Shown: positions 6,677 through 12,242 of the stretch, piece by piece
How positions within the stretch are numbered: the stretch's first letter is position 1
Layout: each line of letters starts with the position of its first letter
Assembly (NCBI GenBank): GCA_038234045.1
Contig: JBBSUX010000082.1
Location: 1 to 12,242 of the forward strand
Origin: JBBSUX01 sp038234045
Lineage (GTDB): Bacteria > Pseudomonadota > Gammaproteobacteria > Burkholderiales > Burkholderiaceae_C
Length of the DNA: 12,242 bases
Direction of reading: 5' to 3'
Translations under genes and position numbers: made by a program
Notes under the pieces: generated by a model
What the model was told of the DNA's origin: nothing
Database searches by the model: none
The model's input: the letters and a program-made list of their open reading frames with translations, nothing else

Positions 6677-6985
6677 TCAAACGTGCTGAGGCGGTTGACC
6701 AGCCGCCATACGTTCCAACGCAGCGCACACATCTGCCATTCGCCCGCATATGACCATGCGGCCGGCAGTTAAGTCGTCCAGATCGGCATGCGGACGGTCA
6801 TGCAAGATCGAAAATCCGCGTGACGGAAATTTGCGCTGAATGCTTTGAGGGAGCTGCGTCACGTGCTCCGGACCACGCCGGTCGGTGCCGATGATTCGTT
6901 GTTCTGAGTCGAAAAACGCCAGTGGCATTTGCTGCGAGGCCATTCCCGGGTCTTGAGCGCGAACGTGGACTTTGGTCGTTTTCAT
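6677..6985 (-). CDS. Hypothetical protein, 102 aa, downstream of lexA
   Basis: I do not recognise this protein. It begins MKTTKVHVRAQDPGM and ends AAGQPPQHV; there is no signal peptide, membrane span or known motif. The middle has FFDSEQRIIGTDRRG (27-41), then ILHDRPHADLDDL, and a C-terminal stretch GRMVICGRMADVCAALERM that would form a strand followed by a helix. The ATG at 6985 has AGGAA about 9 nt upstream, a good ribosome-binding site; a TTG at 7102 would extend it by 39 residues but lacks support. It lies 131 bp after the lexA stop on the same strand with no clear terminator between, so it may be transcribed with lexA under SOS control (inference). It shows no resemblance to SulA, which occupies this position in pseudomonads. 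Confidence 0.72.
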   Translation of the reverse strand: MKTTKVHVRAQDPGMASQQMPLAFFDSEQRIIGTDRRGPEHVTQLPQSIQRKFPSRGFSILHDRPHADLDDLTAGRMVICGRMADVCAALERMAAGQPPQHV

Positions 6986-7113
6986 GATTGGTTCCTGCCC
7001 GATGTGCATCGGACCAAAGGCAGGATTGACTGGATCGAAGCGTCTGCCCAAGGGTTGCTCAGACTCTCCAGTGAGCCGATGAACGCCCGCCACCTTAGGC
7101 AACCCGCATACAT
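6982..7113 (-). other. Gap between lexA and the 102-aa gene, with a weak 43-codon ORF
   Basis: The sequence after the lexA stop reads TAA TAA ATG, opening a 43-codon frame that ends in TGA overlapping the ATG of the 102-residue gene as ATGA. It has no ribosome-binding site and many rare codons (CTA, AGG twice, CGA, AGT, ACA), so I regard it as probable spacer rather than a gene. The AGGAA ribosome-binding site of the 102-residue gene falls in its last codons. A short hairpin, CCGAT-GTGC-ATCGG, lies at 6999-7012; it lacks a T-run. Confidence 0.3.
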
Positions 7114-7116
7114 TTA

Positions 7117-7806
7117 TTAAAGTGGCATAGCGCCCCGAATCAGCCCGACCGCCAGCCCTTCGATATCAAAGGATTCGTCAGGGCTCACTTGAATAACCGA
7201 AAAATCAGGGTTCTCAGGACGTAGCTCTATACCTTGGGTCGTTCGAAAAAACCGTTTCACGGTGACGTCTTCCCCGAGGCGCGCGACCACGATCTGACCG
7301 TTGTGGGCGCTGCGTGTGGACTGAACGGCGAGCAGGTCACCATCGACTATCCCCGCATCGCGCATCGACATCCCCCGCACTTTCAGCAAGTAGTCCGGCT
7401 GCTGCTGGAACAGAGACCGCTCCAGCTGATAGGTTTGCTCGATATGTTGCTCGGCCAAAATGGGGGAGCCAGCCGCGACCCTCCCGATCAAGGGTAGAAC
7501 CAGTTGCCGTAACTCTGCCAGCGGCAGCGTGAATTGCTTGACACCGCGGGCGGCACCAGCCCCCGTGCTGGGCACACGAATGCCTCTGGAAGTTCCGCTC
7601 ACCAGTTCGATGGCGCCCTTGCGCGCCAATGCCTGAAGATGTTCCTCTGCGGCATTGACCGAGCGAAAGCCGAGTTGGCTTGCAATTTCTGCGCGCGTGG
7701 GGGGGGCCCCGGTCGTCGCGATAGCATTCTTGACAAGATCCAGAATTTCCTGCTGTCGCGGTGTGAGGCGTGCGGCAGGCCGGGTTGAGCGGGGGAATTC
7801 GATCAT
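7117..7806 (-). CDS. lexA: LexA, SOS-response repressor
   Basis: A 229-residue self-cleaving repressor of the SOS regulon. The N-terminal winged helix spans roughly 12-78, starting LTPRQQEILDLV, with TRAEIASQLGFRSVNAAEEHL as the DNA-reading part. The autocleavage bond is Ala112-Gly113 in RVAAGSP. The catalytic dyad is Ser147 (RGMSMRD) and Lys184 (TVKRFF), 37 residues apart as in E. coli LexA. The ATG at 7806 is the only reasonable start before the DNA-binding domain. It has no Shine-Dalgarno, and the predicted transcript starts only about 6-7 nt upstream, suggesting near-leaderless translation. Two LexA boxes in its promoter indicate autoregulation. It is divergent from an asparaginase gene. 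Confidence 0.97.
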   Translation of the reverse strand: MIEFPRSTRPAARLTPRQQEILDLVKNAIATTGAPPTRAEIASQLGFRSVNAAEEHLQALARKGAIELVSGTSRGIRVPSTGAGAARGVKQFTLPLAELRQLVLPLIGRVAAGSPILAEQHIEQTYQLERSLFQQQPDYLLKVRGMSMRDAGIVDGDLLAVQSTRSAHNGQIVVARLGEDVTVKRFFRTTQGIELRPENPDFSVIQVSPDESFDIEGLAVGLIRGAMPL

Positions 7807-7814
7807 GTTGTGAG

Positions 7815-7830
7815 CTGTAATTAAATCCAG
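7815..7830. promoter_or_regulatory. LexA box 1 (proximal to lexA)
   Basis: CTGTAATTAAATCCAG fits CTG-N10-CAG and differs at one base from CTGT-N8-ACAG. It covers the predicted -10 of lexA and lies 8 bp before the lexA start, so bound LexA would block transcription. Confidence 0.85.
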
Positions 7831-7848
7831 TCCTGTATTTTTAATCAG
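7820..7848 (-). promoter_or_regulatory. Predicted sigma-70 promoter of lexA
   Basis: Read on the minus strand: -35 CTGATT (7848-7843), 17-bp spacer, -10 TTTAAT (7825-7820; five of six consensus bases). The -35 lies inside LexA box 2 and the -10 inside box 1. The start point would fall near 7813, leaving a leader of only about 6-7 nt. Confidence 0.6.
7833..7848. promoter_or_regulatory. LexA box 2 (distal)
   Basis: CTGTATTTTTAATCAG fits CTG-N10-CAG with one mismatch to CTGT-N8-ACAG. Its centre is 18 bp from that of box 1. It covers the predicted lexA -35 and ends 11 bp before the divergent asparaginase frame, so it could also affect that gene. Confidence 0.85.
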
Positions 7849-7859
7849 TTTTCTGAATT

Positions 7860-8849
7860 GTGCAAACGAAACCCATGACCAAAAAAATTGTCATCCTCGG
7901 AACAGGCGGCACGATTGCAGGCGTTGCATGTGCTGAAGCGGCGAACGGCTACGTCGCGGGCGCTGTTTCGTTGGCGGATCTCATCGGACCAACGATGAAG
8001 GATTCCGGATTGCAGCTTCAGCTGGATGAAATAGCGCAAATCGATAGCAAAGATATGTCCGAGGCGGTTTTGCGGACGCTTGCATTGCGAACCCAGCACT
8101 GGCTGCAATCGGAAGAGGTGGGGGGAGTCCTCATTACCCACGGTACAGATACCCTGGAGGAGTCCGCCTATTTCCTCCATGCTGTGGTCGATGCGTGCAA
8201 GCCCGTCATTTTTGTGTCGGCCATGCGTCCTGCAACCGATCCCTGGCCCGATGGGCCCCGCAACATTGCCGATGCTTTGACGGTCGCGCAGGTGCCAGGC
8301 GCGAGGGGAGTGATGTCGGTTGCTGCAGGGAAAATTCACAGCGGTCGTGACGTCCGCAAGATTCATCCAACCCGAATCGATGCGTTTGGATCGGGGGAGG
8401 CCGGCTGCCTCGGCTACGTCGAAGATGGGCGGGTGCGCATGGTACGTCCGTGGCCAGTGGCCGGAATTGACCATGTCCAGGGCGTGCTCGAAGTCCTGAA
8501 AAGCGGCGGGGGTGGATGGCCGCGCGTCGCCTTGCTATTGAGCCATGCGGCAGTCCGGGCGGACTTGCCGCTCTTGCTCGCTCGCGAAGGCTACGCAGGA
8601 CTTGTTGTGGCCGGTACCGGAAACGCGGCCATTCACAAGGACTTGGAGCAGGGATTGCGCAGCGCAGAAGCGATGGGCATGCGTATTGTTGCTACCAGTC
8701 GGTGCGCAGAAGGCCCGGCGTCGATACAAGGAACGTGGACAGACGATGTCATCACTCCCCTTGCTGCACCCAAGGCTCGGTTGGCGCTGCAGTTGCGGCT
8801 GATGCTGCCAGCTTCAAAGCACCCGTCGCCTGAAAATATCAATCGTTAA
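7860..8849 (+). CDS. L-asparaginase (bacterial type I/II fold)
   Basis: Hydrolyses L-asparagine to aspartate and ammonia. With residues counted from the GTG at 7860: GTGGTIAG (14-21) contains nucleophile Thr18; LITHGTDTLEES (91-102) contains Thr96-Asp97; and RDVRKIHPT (163-171) holds Lys167. These match Thr12, Thr89-Asp90 and Lys162 of E. coli AsnB-type enzymes (AnsB). No signal peptide is visible, so it is probably cytoplasmic. Length (329) is normal. The start is ambiguous: the GTG at 7860 gives MQTKP before the ATG at 7875, which begins MTKKIVILGTGG; the ATG is the better choice by family, and neither has a clear ribosome-binding site. It is the only plus-strand gene, divergent from lexA across the LexA boxes, and its last 11 bp overlap the end of adk. 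Some homologues also act on glutamine. Confidence 0.93.
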   Translation: MQTKPMTKKIVILGTGGTIAGVACAEAANGYVAGAVSLADLIGPTMKDSGLQLQLDEIAQIDSKDMSEAVLRTLALRTQHWLQSEEVGGVLITHGTDTLEESAYFLHAVVDACKPVIFVSAMRPATDPWPDGPRNIADALTVAQVPGARGVMSVAAGKIHSGRDVRKIHPTRIDAFGSGEAGCLGYVEDGRVRMVRPWPVAGIDHVQGVLEVLKSGGGGWPRVALLLSHAAVRADLPLLLAREGYAGLVVAGTGNAAIHKDLEQGLRSAEAMGMRIVATSRCAEGPASIQGTWTDDVITPLAAPKARLALQLRLMLPASKHPSPENINR

Positions 8850-9495
8850 GCGCCAATTCCGCTCGGCGGGTTATTTCTTCAACACTTCCCATGCCGCTGA
8901 TCTTGCGGTAGCGCGGCGCGTGCTGCGGGTCTTGTTCCGCCCAGCGCGAATAATAGTCCACGAGTGGACGCGTCTGGTTGCTGTAAACCTCCAGCCGCTT
9001 TTGGACCGTCGCTTCCTTGTCGTCATCCCGCTGGATGAGCGCTTCACCGGTAACGTCGTCTTTTCCTTCAACCTTGGACGGCGCGAAAGTGATGTGATAA
9101 GTGCGCCCGGATGCTGGGTGGGAGCGTCTGCCGCTGATGCGCTCAACGATCGCCTCAAAAGGCACGTCGATTTCCAGCACGTAATCCAGGGGAACTGCAG
9201 CTGCCTTCAGTGCATCCGCTTGCGCGATCGTTCGCGGAAAGCCATCGAATAAAAAGCCGTTGGCGCAATCGGCCTGTTCAAGCCTTTCCTTCACGAGATT
9301 GACGATCAGTTCATCACCCACGAGAGCGCCTGATTCCATTACGGCTTTCGCTTTTAGCCCAAGTGGCGTCCCGGCCTTGACCGCGGCACGGAGCATGTCA
9401 CCAGTGGAGATCTGGGGAATCGCGTATTTCTTGCAGAGGAAGGTGGCTTGCGTGCCCTTTCCGGCGCCGGGCGCGCCCAAAAGAATCAGTCTCAT
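8839..9495 (-). CDS. adk: Adenylate kinase
   Basis: Catalyses ATP + AMP to 2 ADP in the cytoplasm; essential in most bacteria. At 218 residues it has the normal length of the long-LID type. The P-loop GAPGAGKGT is at 7-15, the AMP-binding TGDMLR at 31-36, DGFPRT at 84-89, and the LID spans about 122-159 (GRRSHPASGRTYH then QRDDDKEA). The LID lacks zinc cysteines, as in proteobacteria. The ATG at 9495 has AAGGA about 7 nt upstream. It is the last gene of the lpxK-kdsB-adk run, separated from kdsB by 132 bp that may hold its own promoter, and its stop lies inside the end of the convergent asparaginase gene. Confidence 0.98.
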   Translation of the reverse strand: MRLILLGAPGAGKGTQATFLCKKYAIPQISTGDMLRAAVKAGTPLGLKAKAVMESGALVGDELIVNLVKERLEQADCANGFLFDGFPRTIAQADALKAAAVPLDYVLEIDVPFEAIVERISGRRSHPASGRTYHITFAPSKVEGKDDVTGEALIQRDDDKEATVQKRLEVYSNQTRPLVDYYSRWAEQDPQHAPRYRKISGMGSVEEITRRAELALND

Positions 9496-9578
9496 GGAGG
9501 TCCTTGAATGATGAAAAGCGTCGAGCTATGCTGCCCGCATGCCAGCCCTGCGCGAGCGAAGGCTCAATATTTCGCGGG

Positions 9579-9606
9579 AGGATAGCACGCGGTTCTTGCG
9601 TGTAAC
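9579..9606 (-). promoter_or_regulatory. Possible promoter of adk
   Basis: Read on the minus strand: GTTACA (9606-9601; four of six -35 bases), 16-bp spacer, then TATCCT (9584-9579) preceded by TGC, an extended -10 pattern. It would give a leader of about 75 nt before adk. The rest of the 132-bp gap after kdsB has no terminator-like hairpin with a T-run. Confidence 0.3.
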
Positions 9607-9627
9607 TGTCGCCCGCGGCGGGTCTGG

Positions 9628-10407
9628 TCAGGCCAGGATTTTTCGGACGCGGGCCAGGTCTTCGGGCGTATCCACACCGATTCCCGGTTCCGTCTCGGTG
9701 ATGTGTACTCTGATTGAGTGCCCATGCCAAAGCGCGCGTAGCTGCTCAAGGGATTCCGTCCGTTCCAGAGGCGCCGCTGGCATTAGGGGAAATGCCTGGA
9801 GGAATCCGGCGCGGTATGCATAAAGGCCCACATGACGCAGTGGCGCCGGATCGGGGAGGCAATAATGTGGTGCGCCATTCGGTGATCGGCGATGGGGTAT
9901 GGGCGCCCGGCTGAAATAGAGCGCCTGACCTGTGGCGTCGACCACAACCTTCACTACATTGGCGTCGAGAAACTCGTCAAGACTCGCGATCGGGTGGGCA
10001 GCAGTGGCCATGGGCGACGCAGGATGCAGGTGCAGCTGCGCTGCGACCGAGGCGATAAGTTCGGGCCGGACCAAGGGTTCATCTCCCTGCACATTCACGA
10101 CGACCGATTCATCCGAGAGCCCGAGAAGCTCGCATGCTTCGGCTAGCCGGTCGCTTCCGCAAAGATGATCTGCCCGCGTCATGAGGGAGCGCACCCCATG
10201 AGCCGTACAGGCCAATGCGATGGCATCACTGTCCGTGACCACCAAGGTATCTTGAGCGCCAGAAGCCATCGCGCGCCGGGCTACGTGTACAACCATCGGC
10301 AATCCGGAAATATCGGCCAGCGGTTTTCCGGGCAGGCGCGTCGACGCCATCCGCGCAGGTATCAGGACTGTGAACGTCGGCAGGCGGCGTTCAGCGGTCG
10401 ATTTCAT
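9628..10407 (-). CDS. kdsB: 3-deoxy-manno-octulosonate cytidylyltransferase (CMP-Kdo synthetase)
   Basis: Activates Kdo with CTP to CMP-Kdo for the lipopolysaccharide inner core; cytoplasmic. The 259-residue protein shows the nucleotidyltransferase start VLIPARMASTRLPGKPL (14-30), the Kdo/CTP region TRADHLCGSDRLAEA (77-91), and the metal-binding VVVNVQGDEPLV (102-113). VHITETEPGIGVDTPEDL, near the C-terminus, is typical of KdsB. The length is about 10 residues more than in E. coli. Its ATG at 10407 lies inside the trm112-like gene (17-bp overlap, different frame), implying translational coupling. It fits with lpxK two genes upstream: both serve lipid A-core synthesis. Confidence 0.97.
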   Translation of the reverse strand: MKSTAERRLPTFTVLIPARMASTRLPGKPLADISGLPMVVHVARRAMASGAQDTLVVTDSDAIALACTAHGVRSLMTRADHLCGSDRLAEACELLGLSDESVVVNVQGDEPLVRPELIASVAAQLHLHPASPMATAAHPIASLDEFLDANVVKVVVDATGQALYFSRAPIPHRRSPNGAPHYCLPDPAPLRHVGLYAYRAGFLQAFPLMPAAPLERTESLEQLRALWHGHSIRVHITETEPGIGVDTPEDLARVRKILA

Positions 10408-10573
10408 CGTCGGTCAGGGTGCGGGCTTCTGCTTCCAGGAGGATCGGGATACCGTCCCGCACCGGGTAGGCAAGCCGGGCCGACCGCGATATGAGCTCGG
10501 CATGTTCGCGATCGAAAACAAGTGGACCTTTGGTCACAGGACACACGAGTAACTGGAGAAGTTTGCTGTCCAT
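10391..10573 (-). CDS. Trm112/UPF0434 (YcaR-like) small protein
   Basis: A 60-residue protein of the Trm112 family, beginning MDSKLLQLLVCPVTKGPL and ending in LAYPVRDGIPILLEAEARTL, the family signature. Proteins of this type sit between lpxK and kdsB in many proteobacteria; eukaryotic and archaeal Trm112 activates methyltransferases, but the role of the bacterial short form is less clear. Only one cysteine of the usual CPxC remains (CPVT), so zinc binding is doubtful. I chose the ATG at 10573 by homology; the frame is open to 10696, but that extension overlaps lpxK and is not family-like. It starts 13 bp after lpxK and overlaps kdsB by 17 bp, so the three genes are probably co-translated. Confidence 0.92.
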   Translation of the reverse strand: MDSKLLQLLVCPVTKGPLVFDREHAELISRSARLAYPVRDGIPILLEAEARTLTDDEIDR

Positions 10574-10586
10574 GGCACGTGGGGAA

Positions 10587-11642
10587 TCAGTTTTTGACGT
10601 TTGATGATAGTCGGGCCTGCAGCAGCCAATCAAAAGCTTTGTAGAAGCCCGGCTCCGCCTTGAAAACCAGCGGTGCGGCAAGGGCAGTCGGGTCACGCTC
10701 CCAGAGTTTTACAGCGTCTTTTTCGGTACAAACGACCAATTTATCGTTTGCAGGAGAGCGCTCCCAGCTACTGAAATCATAGTGATCGGGCAGGGCGGTT
10801 TCCTGGGCTGAACGGATGCCTTGTTCTTGCAGCATCTCAAAGAACTGTTCAGGATGAGCAACACCGGCGACCGCATGAATCTTGCGGGTTCGGATTGAAG
10901 TCCAAGGATGTCGGGTGCCATTGATGTCTACGAGATAACTGGCCAAATACCGTTCGCTTCGGAACCCGCTCGTGAACGCCGCGTGCTTTCCCGTGTGCAG
11001 TACCAGGTCCACCTTGCGAGGCCAGGGCTCCCGCAACGGTCCAGCAGGCAGCATCAAGCCGTTCCCGATGCCGTGTTCATCGAACGCACATATTTCAATG
11101 TCGCGGCATAACGCTAAATGCTGCAAGCCGTCGTCACAGAGAATCACCTGAACGTCCGGGTGCACGGTCAATAACCTGCGGGCTGCAGCCGCGCGGTCAC
11201 TGGCTACAAAAACCGGTACATCCGTTGTACGTCGAATGAACAAAGGCTCATCGCCCACCATTGCGGGCGAACTGTCGGGCTGCACTTCAACGATTTCGTC
11301 CGTCTTCCGGTCAATCCTCCCGTCCGTCGCCCGCGTCCGGCCGTAGCCGCGGGAAACAATACCAACCTTCAGATGGTGAGAGTTGGCGAGGTGCGCAGCA
11401 AGGGCGATCACGACCGGTGTTTTGCCGCCGCCTCCAGCCACCACATTGCCGACTACGACGACCGTTGCGGGCATGCGATTCGATCGCAGCCAACCGGCCC
11501 GATATGACATTCGACGCAGGTGCCATGCGGCGCGGTACAACCAGGAGAGAGGTCGCAGCGCTTGAGCAATCCACCCCCGGTGCTTCCAAGCGTCTAGCAG
11601 CACGGCTGACGCAGATCGGGCGGGCGACAATTCGGTTACCAA
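10587..11642 (-). CDS. lpxK: Tetraacyldisaccharide 4'-kinase
   Basis: Phosphorylates the 4' position of the lipid A disaccharide precursor at the inner membrane, giving lipid IVA. A hydrophobic N-terminal segment (about 30-42) would anchor it. The P-loop GNVVAGGGGKTP is at 65-76, VSRGYGR at 96-102, and CDDGLQH at 169-175, as in LpxK. LPAGPLREPWPR also fits the family. Length is 351, usual for LpxK. The start is a TTG at 11642: a stop lies four codons upstream, there is no ATG or GTG before the P-loop region that fits, and TGAGG sits about 8 nt before the TTG. It follows exbD by 40 bp with no msbA between them. Confidence 0.96.
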   Translation of the reverse strand: MVTELSPARSASAVLLDAWKHRGWIAQALRPLSWLYRAAWHLRRMSYRAGWLRSNRMPATVVVVGNVVAGGGGKTPVVIALAAHLANSHHLKVGIVSRGYGRTRATDGRIDRKTDEIVEVQPDSSPAMVGDEPLFIRRTTDVPVFVASDRAAAARRLLTVHPDVQVILCDDGLQHLALCRDIEICAFDEHGIGNGLMLPAGPLREPWPRKVDLVLHTGKHAAFTSGFRSERYLASYLVDINGTRHPWTSIRTRKIHAVAGVAHPEQFFEMLQEQGIRSAQETALPDHYDFSSWERSPANDKLVVCTEKDAVKLWERDPTALAAPLVFKAEPGFYKAFDWLLQARLSSNVKN

Positions 11643-11682
11643 GGGTAAACCTCAGGATTGCCCAACCCACAGAGGAGCCATC

Positions 11683-12141
11683 TCAGGGCCGGCTGGAGCC
11701 CGCGGAGCTCTGAGTGGCGAACGTGATCTGCGCAAGACCTGCTCGACGCGCCGCCTCCATCACCGTGATCACATTCTGGTGCGCCGCACTGGCGTCCGCG
11801 CTGATGACGACAACGGTTTGAGGGCCTGCCTTGGCCGCGCTGGTCAATGCATCACTTACCGCACCAACGCCGCGACCGGTTACCGGCTGTCCGTTGACGG
11901 ATGTGCGTCCGTCGGCGGCCACTGTTACCTGGACCTCCTTCGGATAGTCACGCTGCGTCTCGGTATCGGCAACCGGCAGCCGCAACTGCAGCTCCGTGAG
12001 GCGGCTGTAGGTGGTCGACAGCATCAGGAAGATGAGCACCACCAGCAGCACATCGATGAACGGGATGAGATTGATCTCGGGCTCACTGCGTCCGGACGAA
12101 CGAAAATCCATGCGGGCACGAGAACGAAAATTGAGGCTCAT
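11683..12141 (-). CDS. exbD: ExbD/TolR-family proton-motive-force coupling protein
   Basis: A 152-residue inner-membrane protein that, with ExbB, uses the proton gradient to energise TonB-dependent outer-membrane transport. It has a short basic N-terminus, one transmembrane helix (about 26-43) in INLIPFIDVLLVVLIFLML with the conserved proton-relay Asp30, and a periplasmic domain with VQVTVAADGRTSVNG and VVVISADASAAHQNVITVMEAA. The start is uncertain: the ATG at 12141 (MSLNFRS) lacks a clear ribosome-binding site, and an in-frame ATG at 12111 (MDFRSS) would still leave ten or more residues before the helix. It lies 20 bp after the partial exbB. Whether the pair serves TonB, Tol or lipid A-related transport cannot be told here. 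Confidence 0.93.
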   Translation of the reverse strand: MSLNFRSRARMDFRSSGRSEPEINLIPFIDVLLVVLIFLMLSTTYSRLTELQLRLPVADTETQRDYPKEVQVTVAADGRTSVNGQPVTGRGVGAVSDALTSAAKAGPQTVVVISADASAAHQNVITVMEAARRAGLAQITFATQSSAGSSRP

Positions 12142-12161
12142 GGCAACGGAAATCCGCGTTC

Positions 12162-12242
12162 CTAGTTTTTGCGCAACTGCTGCAGATGCTGCAAAAGACG
12201 TTCGGCCGACAGTTCCAAAGTGAGCAGATAACCATCAACCCG
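12162..12242 (-). CDS. exbB: ExbB/TolQ/MotA-type proton channel, C-terminal fragment (5' end beyond window)
   Basis: Only the last 26 codons and the TAG stop (12164-12162) are present, reading RVDGYLLTLELSAERLLQHL and six more residues. The register matches the C-terminal helix of ExbB proteins of Burkholderiales (R-x-VD-x-[FY] followed by an amphipathic helix), and an exbD gene follows 20 bp downstream, the usual partner order. The call rests mainly on context; the fragment itself is too short for certainty. Confidence 0.75.
   Translation of the reverse strand, partial: RVDGYLLTLELSAERLLQHLQQLRKN

Noticed and set aside
6999..7012. Hairpin CCGAT-GTGC-ATCGG between lexA and the 102-aa gene
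   Set aside because: The stem is only 5 bp, there is no T-run, and it is next to a ribosome-binding site; not a credible terminator.
6986..7102. Extension of the 102-aa gene to a TTG at 7102
   Set aside because: The ATG at 6985 has a good AGGAA ribosome-binding site; the TTG has none, and the extra residues look like translated spacer.
7845..8474. Minus-strand ORF of 209 codons opposite the asparaginase gene
   Set aside because: It is antisense to a clear asparaginase with intact catalytic motifs; its translation has no recognisable family pattern.
9607..9627. GC-rich CCCGC/GCGGG repeat after kdsB
   Set aside because: The arms leave almost no loop and no T-run follows, so it is unlikely to be a terminator.

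Overview
The window looks like chromosomal DNA of a beta-proteobacterium, most likely Burkholderiales and probably Alcaligenaceae (Bordetella/Achromobacter-like). This is inferred from the style of the proteins and from the gene order exbB-exbD-lpxK-trm112-kdsB-adk. Coding density is very high, no gap between genes exceeds about 135 bp, and all genes but one are on the minus strand. I see no rRNA, tRNA, CRISPR array, insertion sequence or prophage gene.

Right part (about 12242 down to 8839, minus): an envelope and housekeeping run. It holds the C-terminus of an ExbB/TolQ-type proton channel, ExbD, LpxK (lipid A 4'-kinase), a Trm112/UPF0434 small protein, KdsB (CMP-Kdo synthetase) and adenylate kinase. 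Adk meets the only plus-strand gene, an L-asparaginase (7860-8849), tail to tail with an 11-bp overlap.

Middle (7860-6608): the asparaginase is divergent from lexA. The 53-bp gap between them holds two tandem LexA boxes (7815-7830 and 7833-7848) that cover the predicted -10 and -35 of lexA. Downstream of lexA is a 102-codon gene I do not recognise (6677-6985), then a D-2-hydroxyacid dehydrogenase.

Left part (6608-1, minus): an acyl-CoA or hydroxy-acid catabolic module. It contains the D-2-hydroxyacid dehydrogenase, a 506-residue 3-hydroxyacyl-CoA dehydrogenase with a doubled C-terminal domain, a crotonase-fold protein lacking both hydratase glutamates, a Crp/Fnr regulator, an APH-fold phosphotransferase and an acyl-CoA dehydrogenase cut by the window edge. 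The last two are separate versions of the two domains fused in human ACAD10/ACAD11, and match the LvaA/LvaC functions of Pseudomonas levulinate catabolism. The best hypothesis is that they phosphorylate the 4-hydroxyl of 4-hydroxyacyl-CoAs and eliminate phosphate, feeding 3-hydroxyacyl-CoA to the neighbouring dehydrogenase.

The most unusual small-scale signal is translational linkage. A 20-codon ORF exactly bridges the D-2-hydroxyacid dehydrogenase and 3-hydroxyacyl-CoA dehydrogenase genes with ATGA overlaps at both ends. Two similar but weaker arrangements link lexA, the 102-codon gene and the dehydrogenase.
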